Shown: in pieces, positions 1 to 6,174 of the stretch
Position numbering within the stretch: the stretch's first letter is position 1
How the letters are laid out: each line of letters opens with the position of its first letter
Assembly: GCA_031552315.1 (NCBI GenBank)
Contig: JAVBMP010000001.1
Location: 1-8,857 of the forward strand
DNA length: 8,857 nt
From: JAVBMP01 sp031552315
GTDB lineage: Bacteria; Desulfobacterota; Desulfovibrionia; Desulfovibrionales; Desulfovibrionaceae
Direction: 5' to 3'
The notes under the pieces: model-generated
Database searches by the model: none
What the model saw: only the letters and a program-made list of their open reading frames with translations
What the model was told of the DNA's origin: nothing
Translations under genes and position numbers: made by a program

Positions 1-1466
1 AGGGCGGCGTAGTCATCGCCGGGGCCGGCATCTTCCACGTTGTAGGCGCGCCAGTCTTCCCGCAGGGGGCGGCCATCTTCAAACACCACCATGCCCGCCT
101 TGGTTTGCGCGCCGCCGGTGTGAGAAATATCCACCGCTTCAATGCGTTTGACCGGGCGGGGGCTGTGCAGGGCCTGGGCCAGCGTTTCCGCCAAATCTTC
201 ATTGCGCATGTTTTTGGCGTATTCCCGCGCGTTGGTGGCCGCCAGGCTGACCAGACGCTCCTCGTCCGGGCCGCGCGGGGCGGAAAGGCGCACGGAGCGG
301 GCTTTGCCCGGCCTGGGGGCTGCGGCTTCATTCGCTTCCCCAGCCGCTTCCCCAGTCACTTCTCCGTCCGCTTCTTCATCGTTTTCTTGCGCAAGGTCGC
401 CAAGCAGGGCTTCCAGCGCGGTAATTTCATCCGCGCGGTTTTCCGGCGCATCGGGATTTTCCGCATTTCTCGCGGCTTCCGCAACAGAATCTTCACCTGA
501 CGTGGACAGGAAGGGGCTGATGATGCGCGGCGGCACGTTGCCGTTTTGCGTGTAAAATTGCAGCAAGAAGCTTAAAATAAGTTCCGGCGCGTCTTCCAGC
601 GCCAGCCCGGCCCAGAAAAAGCTGCGCCCGCCCAACAGCGTGCCCTGGCGCACAAAAATCAGCCCCAGGGCCAGCCCGCCGGTGGCTTCGGCCACGCCCA
701 GCACGTCCAGGTCAGCATAGCCGGGCAGCACCACGGCCTGACGTTCCACAGTTTTTTCCACGGCCTTTATTTGATCGCGCAAATCCGCCGCATCTTCAAA
801 ACGCAGGGCTTCAGAGGCCTCCAGCATCTTTTCTTGCAGGCGGTCTATCAGGTCGCGTGAGCGCCCGGTAAGCAGCATGGCTACCTGCTTCAGGCGGGCG
901 GCGTATTCCGCCGGGTCAAGTTCTTGCACGCAGGGGGCGGAACATTGCCCAATGTGGTAATAAAGGCAAGCTTTGTTGCGGTTCTTGAAGGCCCGGTCAT
1001 TGCAGCGGCGCAGGCGGAAAATGCGGTGCAGGGCCTTCCAGGTGGCTTTGGCGTCCCCGGCGGAGGAAAATGGGCCGAACAATTTTACGGAACCGTTGTT
1101 GCGCTTCTTGCGGGGCTGGCGGGTAAGTTCCAGCCTTGGGTAGCTGTGGCTGTAGTCTATGCGGAACAGGATGTAGTCCTTGTCGTCACGCAGCACAATA
1201 TTATAGCGCGGGCGGTGCTTTTTGATAAGCCCGGCTTCCAGCAGCAGGGCCTCTTTTTCCGTAACCGTGCTTATGGTTTCCAGCGAGGCCGCCTGGCTGA
1301 CCATGACGCGCGTCTTCGGGGCCAGGCTGTGTTCTTCGCGAAAGTAGGAAGCCAGACGCTTGCGCAGCACCTTGGCCTTGCCTACATACAGGATGCGGCC
1401 GTGTTCGTCCTTGAACAGGTAAACGCCGGGCGTAAGGGGAATGGTGTCAAAATCTGGCTTGTTCAT
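1..1466 (-). CDS. uvrC: UvrC, excinuclease ABC subunit C (C-terminus beyond window edge)
   Basis: This is the dual-incision nuclease of UvrABC nucleotide excision repair, which cuts on both sides of a UvrB-bound lesion. 488 codons are visible from the ATG at 1466, against about 600 in full-length family members. The rest of the RNase H-like domain and the (HhH)2 domain lie outside the window. Seen in order: the GIY-YIG nuclease domain (GVY at 14-16, YVG at 27-29, likely catalytic Glu77 in the ALLLE motif); four cysteines C155, C167, C175 and C179, whose spacing matches the Fe-S cysteines of E. coli UvrC; a UVR domain that contacts UvrB (about 203-238); an unusually long acidic Ala/Glu/Asp-rich linker (about 321-391); and the start of the RNase H-like domain with DISHT, whose Asp446 should be catalytic. 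No in-frame start lies just upstream. The bases before the ATG are C-rich with no clear Shine-Dalgarno, so initiation may be weak or leaderless. A half-copy hairpin repeat lies about 30 bp upstream. Confidence 0.95.
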   Translation of the reverse strand, partial: MNKPDFDTIPLTPGVYLFKDEHGRILYVGKAKVLRKRLASYFREEHSLAPKTRVMVSQAASLETISTVTEKEALLLEAGLIKKHRPRYNIVLRDDKDYILFRIDYSHSYPRLELTRQPRKKRNNGSVKLFGPFSSAGDAKATWKALHRIFRLRRCNDRAFKNRNKACLYYHIGQCSAPCVQELDPAEYAARLKQVAMLLTGRSRDLIDRLQEKMLEASEALRFEDAADLRDQIKAVEKTVERQAVVLPGYADLDVLGVAEATGGLALGLIFVRQGTLLGGRSFFWAGLALEDAPELILSFLLQFYTQNGNVPPRIISPFLSTSGEDSVAEAARNAENPDAPENRADEITALEALLGDLAQENDEEADGEVTGEAAGEANEAAAPRPGKARSVRLSAPRGPDEERLVSLAATNAREYAKNMRNEDLAETLAQALHSPRPVKRIEAVDISHTGGAQTKAGMVVFEDGRPLREDWRAYNVEDAGPGDDYAA

Positions 1467-1493
1467 GGGGTGGAATGGAAGGGTGAAGATTTT

Positions 1494-1533
1494 TGCCTCC
1501 GGCGGGCAAGGGCCGGGGGCCCTTGCAACCCCG
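1494..1533 (-). repeat. Family H hairpin repeat, half copy, reverse orientation
   Basis: Read on the minus strand, this is the right half of the family H unit: CGGGGTT, then a stem GCAAGGGCC / GGCCCTTGC with a three-base loop (1506-1526), then the conserved tail CCGCCGGAGGCA. The left hairpin of the full unit is missing. It lies in the uvrC 5' region on the transcribed strand, so it would form an RNA hairpin upstream of uvrC. The full copy at 1579-1647 faces it in the opposite orientation. Confidence 0.6.
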
Positions 1534-1578
1534 ACAGGTCAATTGTGGGGGCCGGAAGCGTGGTTAAATATCCTGATT

Positions 1579-1647
1579 GAGGGGCCTTGGGGAAACCATT
1601 TCCCCAAGTGGGGTTCAGGGGCGAAGCCCTTGGCCGCCGGAGGCATC
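1579..1647 (+). repeat. Family H double-hairpin repeat, copy 1
   Basis: Layout: GAGGGG; hairpin 1 with arms CTTGGGGAAA (1586-1595) and TTTCCCCAAG (1599-1608); GTGGGGTT; hairpin 2 CAGGGGC / GCCCTTG (one G-T pair); tail GGCCGCCGGAGGCATC. It fills the gap between the fabI stop and uvrC. In the direction of fabI transcription the same hairpins would form after the fabI stop and could slow or terminate transcription, but no T-run follows, so a terminator role is only inferred. Confidence 0.8.
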
Positions 1648-1667
1648 TGCTTTTATTCTGCCTGGCC

Positions 1668-2456
1668 TTATTCCGCCGGGCCCTTGTGCATCTGGATGCC
1701 GGAATTGTTGAACCCGGCGTCCACAAAAATTACCTCGCCGGTTTGCCCGGCGGCCAGGGGGGAAGCCAGATAGGTGGCGGTGTTGCCCACGTCTTCAATG
1801 GTAATGTTGCGTTTAAGCGGGGCGTGCCCGGCAAAATGGTTCAAAATGGAGCCAAAGCCGGAAATGCCGGATGCCGCAAGGGTCTTTATAGGCCCGGCGC
1901 TGATGGCGTTTATGCGTATGCCCTTTTCGCCCAAATCATAGGAAAGGTAGCGCACGCTGGCTTGCAGGGCGGCCTTGGCAACGCCCATGACGTTGTAGTT
2001 ATCGATAACTTTGTCTGCGCCATAATAAGTCATTGTAATAACGGAAGAACCTTCTTTCATCAGCGGTTCAAAGGCCCGGCACAGGCCTACCAGGGAATAG
2101 GCGGAAATGTCCAGCGCCAAGGAAAACCCGGCCCGGCTGGTATCTATAAAGCGGCCCTTGAGGTCTTCAGAAGAAGCATAGGCCACGGCATGCACCAGAA
2201 TATCCACATTGCCCCATTCCTTTTTCACGGTTTCCACAGCGGCGGCAATATCTTCATCTTTGCTGACGTCGCAGGGGAAGGTGAAGGCCCCGCCCAGTTC
2301 TTCACTAAGCGGTTCAACCCGTTTGCGAATGGCGTCATTGACCCAGGAAAAGGCCAGTTCCGCGCCGTTGTCTTTAAAAGCCTTGGCAATGCCGTAGGCA
2401 ATGCTTCTGGTATTTGCCAGCCCGAAAATAAGGGCTTTTTTTCCTTTGAGCAGCAT
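1668..2456 (-). CDS. fabI: FabI, enoyl-[acyl-carrier-protein] reductase (NADH)
   Basis: This enzyme carries out the last reduction in each round of type II fatty acid elongation, converting trans-2-enoyl-ACP to acyl-ACP with NAD(P)H in the cytoplasm. The 262-residue length matches the family. It is a Rossmann-fold short-chain dehydrogenase of the FabI branch: an N-terminal nucleotide-binding stretch (FGLANTRSIAYGIA, 11-24), CDV at 62-64 in the adenine-binding region, and the FabI active site with Tyr144, Tyr154 and Lys161 in TYYGADK...YNVMGVAK. These align with Tyr146, Tyr156 and Lys163 of E. coli FabI. The segment 190-220 corresponds to the flexible substrate-binding loop region. The start is set by a good AAGGAG Shine-Dalgarno (2463-2468) seven bases before the ATG, preceded by AT-rich DNA. 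The gene is codirectional with hisD and uvrC but separated from both by repeats, so cotranscription is uncertain. All key residues are present. Confidence 0.95.
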   Translation of the reverse strand: MLLKGKKALIFGLANTRSIAYGIAKAFKDNGAELAFSWVNDAIRKRVEPLSEELGGAFTFPCDVSKDEDIAAAVETVKKEWGNVDILVHAVAYASSEDLKGRFIDTSRAGFSLALDISAYSLVGLCRAFEPLMKEGSSVITMTYYGADKVIDNYNVMGVAKAALQASVRYLSYDLGEKGIRINAISAGPIKTLAASGISGFGSILNHFAGHAPLKRNITIEDVGNTATYLASPLAAGQTGEVIFVDAGFNNSGIQMHKGPAE

Positions 2457-2502
2457 TATGATCTCCTTATAAGTTTTTTAAATTAAAAGAGTTTTACTTA
2501 AC

Positions 2503-2557
2503 GAGGGGTCTCGGGGAAATCATTTCCCCGAGCGGGGTCAAGGGGCGGAGCCCCTTG
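2503..2557 (+). repeat. Family H double-hairpin repeat, copy 2 (left part, interrupted)
   Basis: Hairpin 1 has arms CTCGGGGAAA (2510-2519) and TTTCCCCGAG (2523-2532). Hairpin 2 has arms CAAGGGGC (2539-2546) and GCCCCTTG (2550-2557). The conserved tail that should follow directly is instead found at 2705-2716, after a family T element and a second copy of hairpin 2 (2687-2704). Removing 2558-2704 restores a continuous family H unit like the other copies. The AT-rich leader of fabI lies between this repeat and the fabI ATG. Confidence 0.8.
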
Positions 2558-2686
2558 AGGCTGTTGACAAAGTCTTCTTTGTCAACAGCCCGCCGCGTAG
2601 GCGTAGGCGGCATTCATTGCCGCCGTAAAACGCCGAAGCGGGCGTGCCTTTACAAACCCCGGCCTTGCGGGGTTTGTCATCAATCT
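2558..2686 (+). mobile_element. Family T triple-hairpin element, copy 1, inserted in a family H repeat
   Basis: This core of about 129 bp is built from three consecutive inverted repeats. The first has arms GGCTGTTGACAAAG (2559-2572) and CTTTGTCAACAGCC (2577-2590), a perfect 14-bp stem with a TCTT loop. The second is GGCGGCA / TGCCGCC (2606-2624). The third is ACAAACCCCG / CGGGGTTTGT (2652-2677). The outer ends are weakly inverted: AGGCTGTTGACAAA at the left against AGATTGATGACAAA on the other strand at the right. The core is flanked by near-identical 18-bp copies of a palindrome (2540-2557 and 2687-2704, one difference), as expected of a target-site duplication. No coding capacity is evident. 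It lies between the hisD and fabI stops and starts, where on the minus strand its hairpins could also act on hisD transcript ends. Confidence 0.6.
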
Positions 2687-2716
2687 AAGGGGCAGAGCCC
2701 CTTGTCGCCGAAGGCA
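2687..2716 (+). repeat. Duplicated hairpin and tail of family H copy 2
   Basis: The first 18 bases (2687-2704) repeat hairpin 2 of the interrupted family H copy with one difference in the loop (GGA against AGA). They are followed by TCGCCGAAGGCATTC, a slightly diverged version of the CCGCCGGAGGCAT tail. The segment ends about 14 bp before the hisD stop codon. Confidence 0.65.
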
Positions 2717-2729
2717 TTCTTGCTACGCG

Positions 2730-4109
2730 CTATTTTTCCGCACCGCGCAGTTCCGCCGACCGGGCGTGCGCTTCCAGCCCTTCCAGCCGGGCCAGCCGGC
2801 CAATGGCCCTGGCCGCGTCTTGGGCAAAGGCCTGTGAGGCGGCTATGATGCTGGTTTTTTTGCAAAAGGTCTGTACTCCAAGGGCGGATGAAAAACGCGC
2901 CGTGCCCAGGGTGGGCAGCACGTGGTTTGGCCCGGCGAAGTAGTCGCCCAACGGTTCAGCGGAATAGTGGCCCATGAACACGGCCCCGGCGTGGCGGATG
3001 CGCGGCATTATGCGCCAGGGGTCGTCAAACAGCAGTTCCAGATGTTCCGGGGCCATGCGGTTGGAAAGTTCAAAGGCCAGGGGTTCTTCCGGCGCTTGCC
3101 CATCCGTTGCGGCTTGGCTTTCTTGCGGAACTTGAACCAGGGCGCCCCAGTCGCGCAGGGCGGCGCGGGCAATTTCCGCGCGGGGCAAAAGTTCCACCTG
3201 GCGGGCCAGCTCGATGGCAACCGCGTCAAGCAGCTCCGCGCTGGCGGAAATGCACACCGCGCAGGCCAAGGGGTCATGTTCGGCTTGGGAAAGCAGATCC
3301 GCCGCCACCCAGGCCGGGTTGGCGCTGGCATCGGCCAGGATGAGTATTTCACTTGGCCCGGCGATCATGTCTATGCCCACCTGGCCTATAAGCAGGCGCT
3401 TGGCCGTGCTTACCCAGATGTTGCCGGGGCCGCAAATCAAATCTACCGGGCGCAGCGGCCCGGCCCCAAAGGCCAGCGCCCCAATGCCCCAGGCCCCGCC
3501 GGCGGCGTAAAGTTCCGTTATGCCAAGCAAATGCGCTGTGGCCAGGATGTAGGGGCTTATGCTGCCGTCCTTGCGCGGCGGGCTTATAACGGCCAGTTCC
3601 GGCACGCCGGCAATGCGGGCGGGCACGGCGTTCATGATAAGGCTGGAAATAAGCGGAGTTTCACCGGAACGGCCGCCCGGCACATAAAGCCCGGCCCGGT
3701 CAACCGGGGTAAGTTGCTGGCCCAGCAGGGTGCCGTCCGGCCTGGTCATGAACCATGACTTTTCCGCCTGGCGGCTGTGAAATTCATGCACATGGGCAAT
3801 GGCCTCGCGAATAACCGCCAAATCTGCGGCGGGCAGGGCCTTTGCGGCCTGTTCAAGGGCGCTTGCGGGCGTTTGAAAAAGTTCCGGCCCAAAGTGCGGG
3901 CAATCATATTGGCGGGTGTAATCCACAACCGCGGCCAGGCCGTCCCGGCGCACGGCATCCAGCATGGCGGCCACGGCTTCTTCTTGCGCTTGCGCCGGTT
4001 TGTCGCCGCCGTTTTTGCGGGCTTCCAGCAGGGCCAAAAAATCATTGTGGGCGGCATCGGCCCGGTATTGTATGTTGAAGCGCCGGCAAGGCGCGGTGGG
4101 CGTGGACAT
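2730..4109 (-). CDS. hisD: HisD, histidinol dehydrogenase
   Basis: This enzyme catalyses the last two steps of histidine synthesis, L-histidinol to L-histidinal to L-histidine, using two NAD+ and a zinc ion. It is 459 residues from the chosen ATG, a little longer than the usual 430 or so. Family signatures are clear: YVPGG (142-146), GPGN followed by WVSTAKR (227-237, with Trp where Tyr is more usual), IAGPSEILILAD, and SQAEHDP giving likely zinc ligands Gln275 and His278. The APEHLEL motif gives Glu355/His356, GDYFAGPNHVLPT gives Asp389 and His396, and the C-terminal EGLEAHA gives zinc ligand His448. An extra Gln/Ala/Glu-rich stretch around 328-343 precedes the APEHL motif. The ATG at 4109 was chosen because AAAGGT lies about 6-7 bases upstream and the frame above it lacks HisD similarity and runs into a repeat. 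It is not in a his operon here. Confidence 0.95.
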   Translation of the reverse strand: MSTPTAPCRRFNIQYRADAAHNDFLALLEARKNGGDKPAQAQEEAVAAMLDAVRRDGLAAVVDYTRQYDCPHFGPELFQTPASALEQAAKALPAADLAVIREAIAHVHEFHSRQAEKSWFMTRPDGTLLGQQLTPVDRAGLYVPGGRSGETPLISSLIMNAVPARIAGVPELAVISPPRKDGSISPYILATAHLLGITELYAAGGAWGIGALAFGAGPLRPVDLICGPGNIWVSTAKRLLIGQVGIDMIAGPSEILILADASANPAWVAADLLSQAEHDPLACAVCISASAELLDAVAIELARQVELLPRAEIARAALRDWGALVQVPQESQAATDGQAPEEPLAFELSNRMAPEHLELLFDDPWRIMPRIRHAGAVFMGHYSAEPLGDYFAGPNHVLPTLGTARFSSALGVQTFCKKTSIIAASQAFAQDAARAIGRLARLEGLEAHARSAELRGAEK

Positions 4110-4187
4110 GTTTTTTACCTTTGCAAAAGTTCCCGCTAACAGGTGGGCAGCTTCAAGGGCTTGCCAGGACAACATAATGAAGCATTT

Positions 4188-4334
4188 TGAGGCCATTGCA
4201 CAATGGTCTTTTTGCCCTTTTACTGCGTCGTGCTTCGTCCCGCGCGAAGGTCATATATGCTTGAATATACTCCCTCCGCACGGACCTCGCACTCCTTGTA
4301 AAAGAACAAAAATTCTCATTGTGCAACGGCCTCA
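4188..4334. mobile_element. Family M MITE-like element, copy 1 (complete)
   Basis: This 147-bp unit is bounded by 18-bp terminal inverted repeats with one mismatch: TGAGGCCATTGCACAATG (4188-4205) and CATTGTGCAACGGCCTCA (4317-4334). Subterminal CTTTTAC / GTAAAAG is also inverted. Flanks are T-rich (TTT on both sides), so a short TTT target duplication is possible but not provable. The interior is nearly identical to the copy at 8717, except for 10 fewer bases near the right end. The unit is too short for a transposase and fits a non-autonomous miniature element mobilised in trans. Its left end is 78 bp upstream of the hisD ATG, so it may have displaced or replaced hisD regulatory DNA. Confidence 0.75.
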
Positions 4335-4505
4335 TTTTTTAACTGATTAAAATAGATAAGTCCAGAGCATAAAAACGGCCTTAAAAACATTGCGCAAAGT
4401 AAAAAAATAAGGTATGGGGTTTATCCCTGTAAACAGCTTTGCGCCGTTTGCGGGCCAACCCTGGCGGGGCAACAACGGGTTTCGGCCTGGCCCTGCTCCA
4501 TATAT
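4335..4505. other. Intergenic stretch between the family M and family T elements
   Basis: The first 90 bases or so are AT-rich and are the likeliest place for promoters of the divergent hisD and truB, but I could not pick a convincing -35/-10 pair on either strand. From about 4440 the stretch is GC-rich. It contains GGGCCA (4452-4457) matched by TGGCCC (4488-4493), with a weaker inner AACCC/GGGTT pairing, so it may fold. No gene is recognisable. Confidence 0.4.
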
Positions 4506-4671
4506 AGGCGGGTTTACCCGCCAGAGGCTGTTGACAAAGTCTTCTTTGGCAGCAGCCCGCTACGTAGGCGCAGGCGGCATTCATTGCCGCCGTAAGCGCC
4601 GAAGTGAGCGTGCCTTTACAAACCCCGGTCTTGCGGGGTTTGTAATCAAACTGAGGCGGGTTTACCCGCCA
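4506..4671 (+). mobile_element. Family T triple-hairpin element, copy 2, with flanking palindromic duplication
   Basis: The core at 4524-4653 (130 bp) is about 91% identical to copy 1 by eye. It carries the same three stems: GGCTGTTGACAAAG against CTTTGGCAGCAGCC (4526-4557, two mispairs), GGCGGCA / TGCCGCC (4573-4591) and ACAAACCCCG / CGGGGTTTGT (4618-4643). It is flanked by exact direct copies of the 18-bp sequence AGGCGGGTTTACCCGCCA at 4506-4523 and 4654-4671, itself a hairpin. This palindrome is unrelated to the one flanking copy 1. The element ends about 75 bp before the truB start, so its hairpins may lie in the truB leader RNA. Confidence 0.6.
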
Positions 4672-4746
4672 TTTTACAGCAACAGGCCGCAAGGCCGATG
4701 GAATATTCAGGATTATACTTTGACGGAAACGGCCAAACAGCATAAC

Positions 4747-5817
4747 ATGATGGCTTGCCCAAGTACTTCTTGCCCGGATACTTCTTGCCAGGATACTCCT
4801 TCTGGCGCGGGCGCGGGTTCAGATACGGGCGCGGCAAAGAAGCCGTATTGCCCGCCCCAACTAGACGGGCTGCTGGTGCTGAACAAGCCTTCCGGCCCCA
4901 GTTCCGCCGCCTGTTTAAGCAAGATAAAGCGCCAGTTGGGGCAGAAAAAAATTGGGCACGCGGGCACGCTGGATCCAATGGCTTCCGGCGTGCTGCTGGT
5001 TATGCTGGGGCAGGCCACCAAACTTTCCGGCTATTTGCTGGAAGGGGGTGAAAAGGTCTATTCCGGCCTGATAAAGTTTGGCCAGGCAACAGATACCTGG
5101 GATGCCGAAGGCCGGGTGCTGTCCACCGCCCCGCTGGATTTTGCGGCGAACCTGCCCGGCGGGCTTGAAGGTGAAGCCTGCCGCAAGTTGCTGGAAGACG
5201 CGGTGCGCGGCTGGGAAGGGGAATCTGAACAGGAAGTTCCCCCCTATTCCGCCGCCAAGCACCAGGGCAAGCCGTTGTATGAGCTGGCTCGCAAGGGTTT
5301 GGAAACCCCGGTCAAAACCAAGACCATAAAAATTTCACGCGCGGAACCCGAATGGGTCGGGTTACCGTTTTTACGCTTCCGGGTGGCGTGCGGTTCCGGC
5401 ACTTATATACGATCCCTGGCCCACAGCTTGGGGGTTCGCTTAGGGTGCGGCGCAACGCTTATGGAACTGACCCGGGAATACAGCCACCCTTTTGGGCTGG
5501 CCCAATCCTTCACCCTTGAAGAGCTTCTGGCCCAGCCGGAAAAGCTTGTGGAAAGGGTTTACCCGCTTGCCTCGGCCATGCCGGGCATCAGACAAATTCA
5601 CCTGAACGCCGCAGAAAGCGCCCGGGTGAAAAACGGCCACATTACGCCATGCGCCGAACAGGTTCAAATTGGCGAAAAGGCCTTGATGGCAGCCGAAAAG
5701 GCGTTGTTGTTTGATGATAAAGGGCAGGCACTTGCCATAGCGCATAGCGCAATGGTTGACGCGAACGGGTATAAAGGTTTGGCCTGGCTTATAGAGCGGG
5801 GGCTGTGGAACCAATGA
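4747..5817 (+). CDS. truB: TruB, tRNA pseudouridine-55 synthase
   Basis: This enzyme isomerises U55 in the T-loop of tRNAs to pseudouridine and also helps tRNA folding. It is 356 residues from the ATG at 4747. Seen: DGLLVLNKPSGPSS (40-53), GHAGTLDPMASG with the catalytic Asp at 76, KVYSGLIKFGQATDTWDAEG, VPPYSAAKHQGKPLYELARKG, and GTYIRSLAHSLGVRLG. In that last motif His-Ser stands where many members have Asp-Leu. A C-terminal extension of about 60-70 residues fits a PUA-like tail. The first 38 residues are low-complexity and Cys/Thr/Ser/Ala-rich, beginning with three CPDTS-like pentapeptides. The start is uncertain. ATG codons at 4747 and 4750 have no good Shine-Dalgarno, whereas an in-frame TTG at 4720 has CAGGA eight bases upstream. 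The open frame continues up through the family T repeat to 4414, which I treat as spurious. The gene is followed 26 bp later by rpsO and is probably cotranscribed with it. Confidence 0.93.
   Translation: MMACPSTSCPDTSCQDTPSGAGAGSDTGAAKKPYCPPQLDGLLVLNKPSGPSSAACLSKIKRQLGQKKIGHAGTLDPMASGVLLVMLGQATKLSGYLLEGGEKVYSGLIKFGQATDTWDAEGRVLSTAPLDFAANLPGGLEGEACRKLLEDAVRGWEGESEQEVPPYSAAKHQGKPLYELARKGLETPVKTKTIKISRAEPEWVGLPFLRFRVACGSGTYIRSLAHSLGVRLGCGATLMELTREYSHPFGLAQSFTLEELLAQPEKLVERVYPLASAMPGIRQIHLNAAESARVKNGHITPCAEQVQIGEKALMAAEKALLFDDKGQALAIAHSAMVDANGYKGLAWLIERGLWNQ
4756..4800 (+). repeat. 15-bp tandem repeat in the truB 5' coding region
   Basis: Three consecutive 15-bp units encode CPSTS, CPDTS and CQDTP. 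The last two are more alike than the first. The unit length is a multiple of three, so copy-number change would lengthen or shorten the TruB N-terminus without a frameshift. Confidence 0.75.
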
Positions 5818-5843
5818 ACTCTGTAACATAAGAGGGTATTGCT

Positions 5844-6113
5844 GTGGCATTGGATGTTGAACACAAGAAAGAGATTATGGACAACCACGGGAAGCACGAG
5901 AGCGACACTGGTTCCCCCGAAGTGCAGGTAGCTTTGCTTACCGCCCGTATTGAGTACCTTACCGGCCACTTCAAGGCCCACCCCAAAGACTTCCATTCCC
6001 GTCAGGGTTTGCTGAAGCTGGTTGGCCGCCGCCGTAATCTGCTTAACTACCTTAAGAGCACAGACATTCAGCGCTACCGCGCTATTGTTGAAAAGCTCGG
6101 TCTGCGCAAGTAG
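5844..6113 (+). CDS. rpsO: Ribosomal protein S15
   Basis: This primary binding protein of the 30S subunit binds the central domain of 16S rRNA and forms bridge B4 to the large subunit. At 89 residues it has exactly the E. coli length. Family motifs are present: HESDTGSPEVQVALLT (18-33), then the basic helix HSRQGLLKLVGRRRNLLNYLK (51-71) and the RY...LGLRK end. Translation starts at a GTG at 5844, supported by AGAGGG about seven bases upstream and by the conserved N-terminal MALD sequence. It follows truB by 26 bp and is followed by a strong hairpin and then pnp, the classic truB-rpsO-pnp order. S15 controls its own translation in several bacteria by binding its mRNA leader. The 26-bp gap is too short to show a clear site here. 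Confidence 0.97.
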   Translation: MALDVEHKKEIMDNHGKHESDTGSPEVQVALLTARIEYLTGHFKAHPKDFHSRQGLLKLVGRRRNLLNYLKSTDIQRYRAIVEKLGLRK

Positions 6114-6125
6114 AAGGTAAGCTTG

Positions 6126-6151
6126 CAGAGGGGGCTTTTTGGCCCCCTCTG
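6126..6151 (+). terminator. Hairpin after rpsO (terminator or attenuator)
   Basis: A perfect 10-bp stem, CAGAGGGGGC (6126-6135) and GCCCCCTCTG (6142-6151), with loop TTTTTG, begins 13 bases after the rpsO stop. It is followed by TATTTCC, a poor T-tract. It may therefore be a partial terminator allowing read-through into pnp, or a processing/stability hairpin for the rpsO transcript. Confidence 0.65.
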
Positions 6152-6174
6152 TATTTCCAAATTCTGAACCTGCC

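Noticed and set aside
1587..2486. 299-codon open frame on the plus strand over fabI
   Set aside because: It is antisense to a complete, well-motifed FabI and starts inside a hairpin repeat.
2922..3758. 278-codon open frame on the plus strand over hisD
   Set aside because: It is antisense to HisD, which has all its catalytic motifs, and no family resemblance is seen.
4110..4196. 29-codon upstream extension of the HisD frame
   Set aside because: It starts inside the family M element end. The ATG at 4109 has a Shine-Dalgarno-like AAAGGT and gives the usual family N-terminus.
4257..4271. TATACT in the family M element as an outward promoter toward truB
   Set aside because: The -10-like hexamer has no -35-like partner at 16-18 bp, so promoter activity is unsupported.
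4335..4440. Promoters for hisD or truB in the AT-rich stretch
   Set aside because: Several TATAAT-like hexamers exist, but none pairs with a -35 at proper spacing, so no site was called.
4414..4746. 111-codon upstream extension of the TruB frame
   Set aside because: It translates the family T element and its flanking palindromes, has no TruB similarity, and is open by chance.
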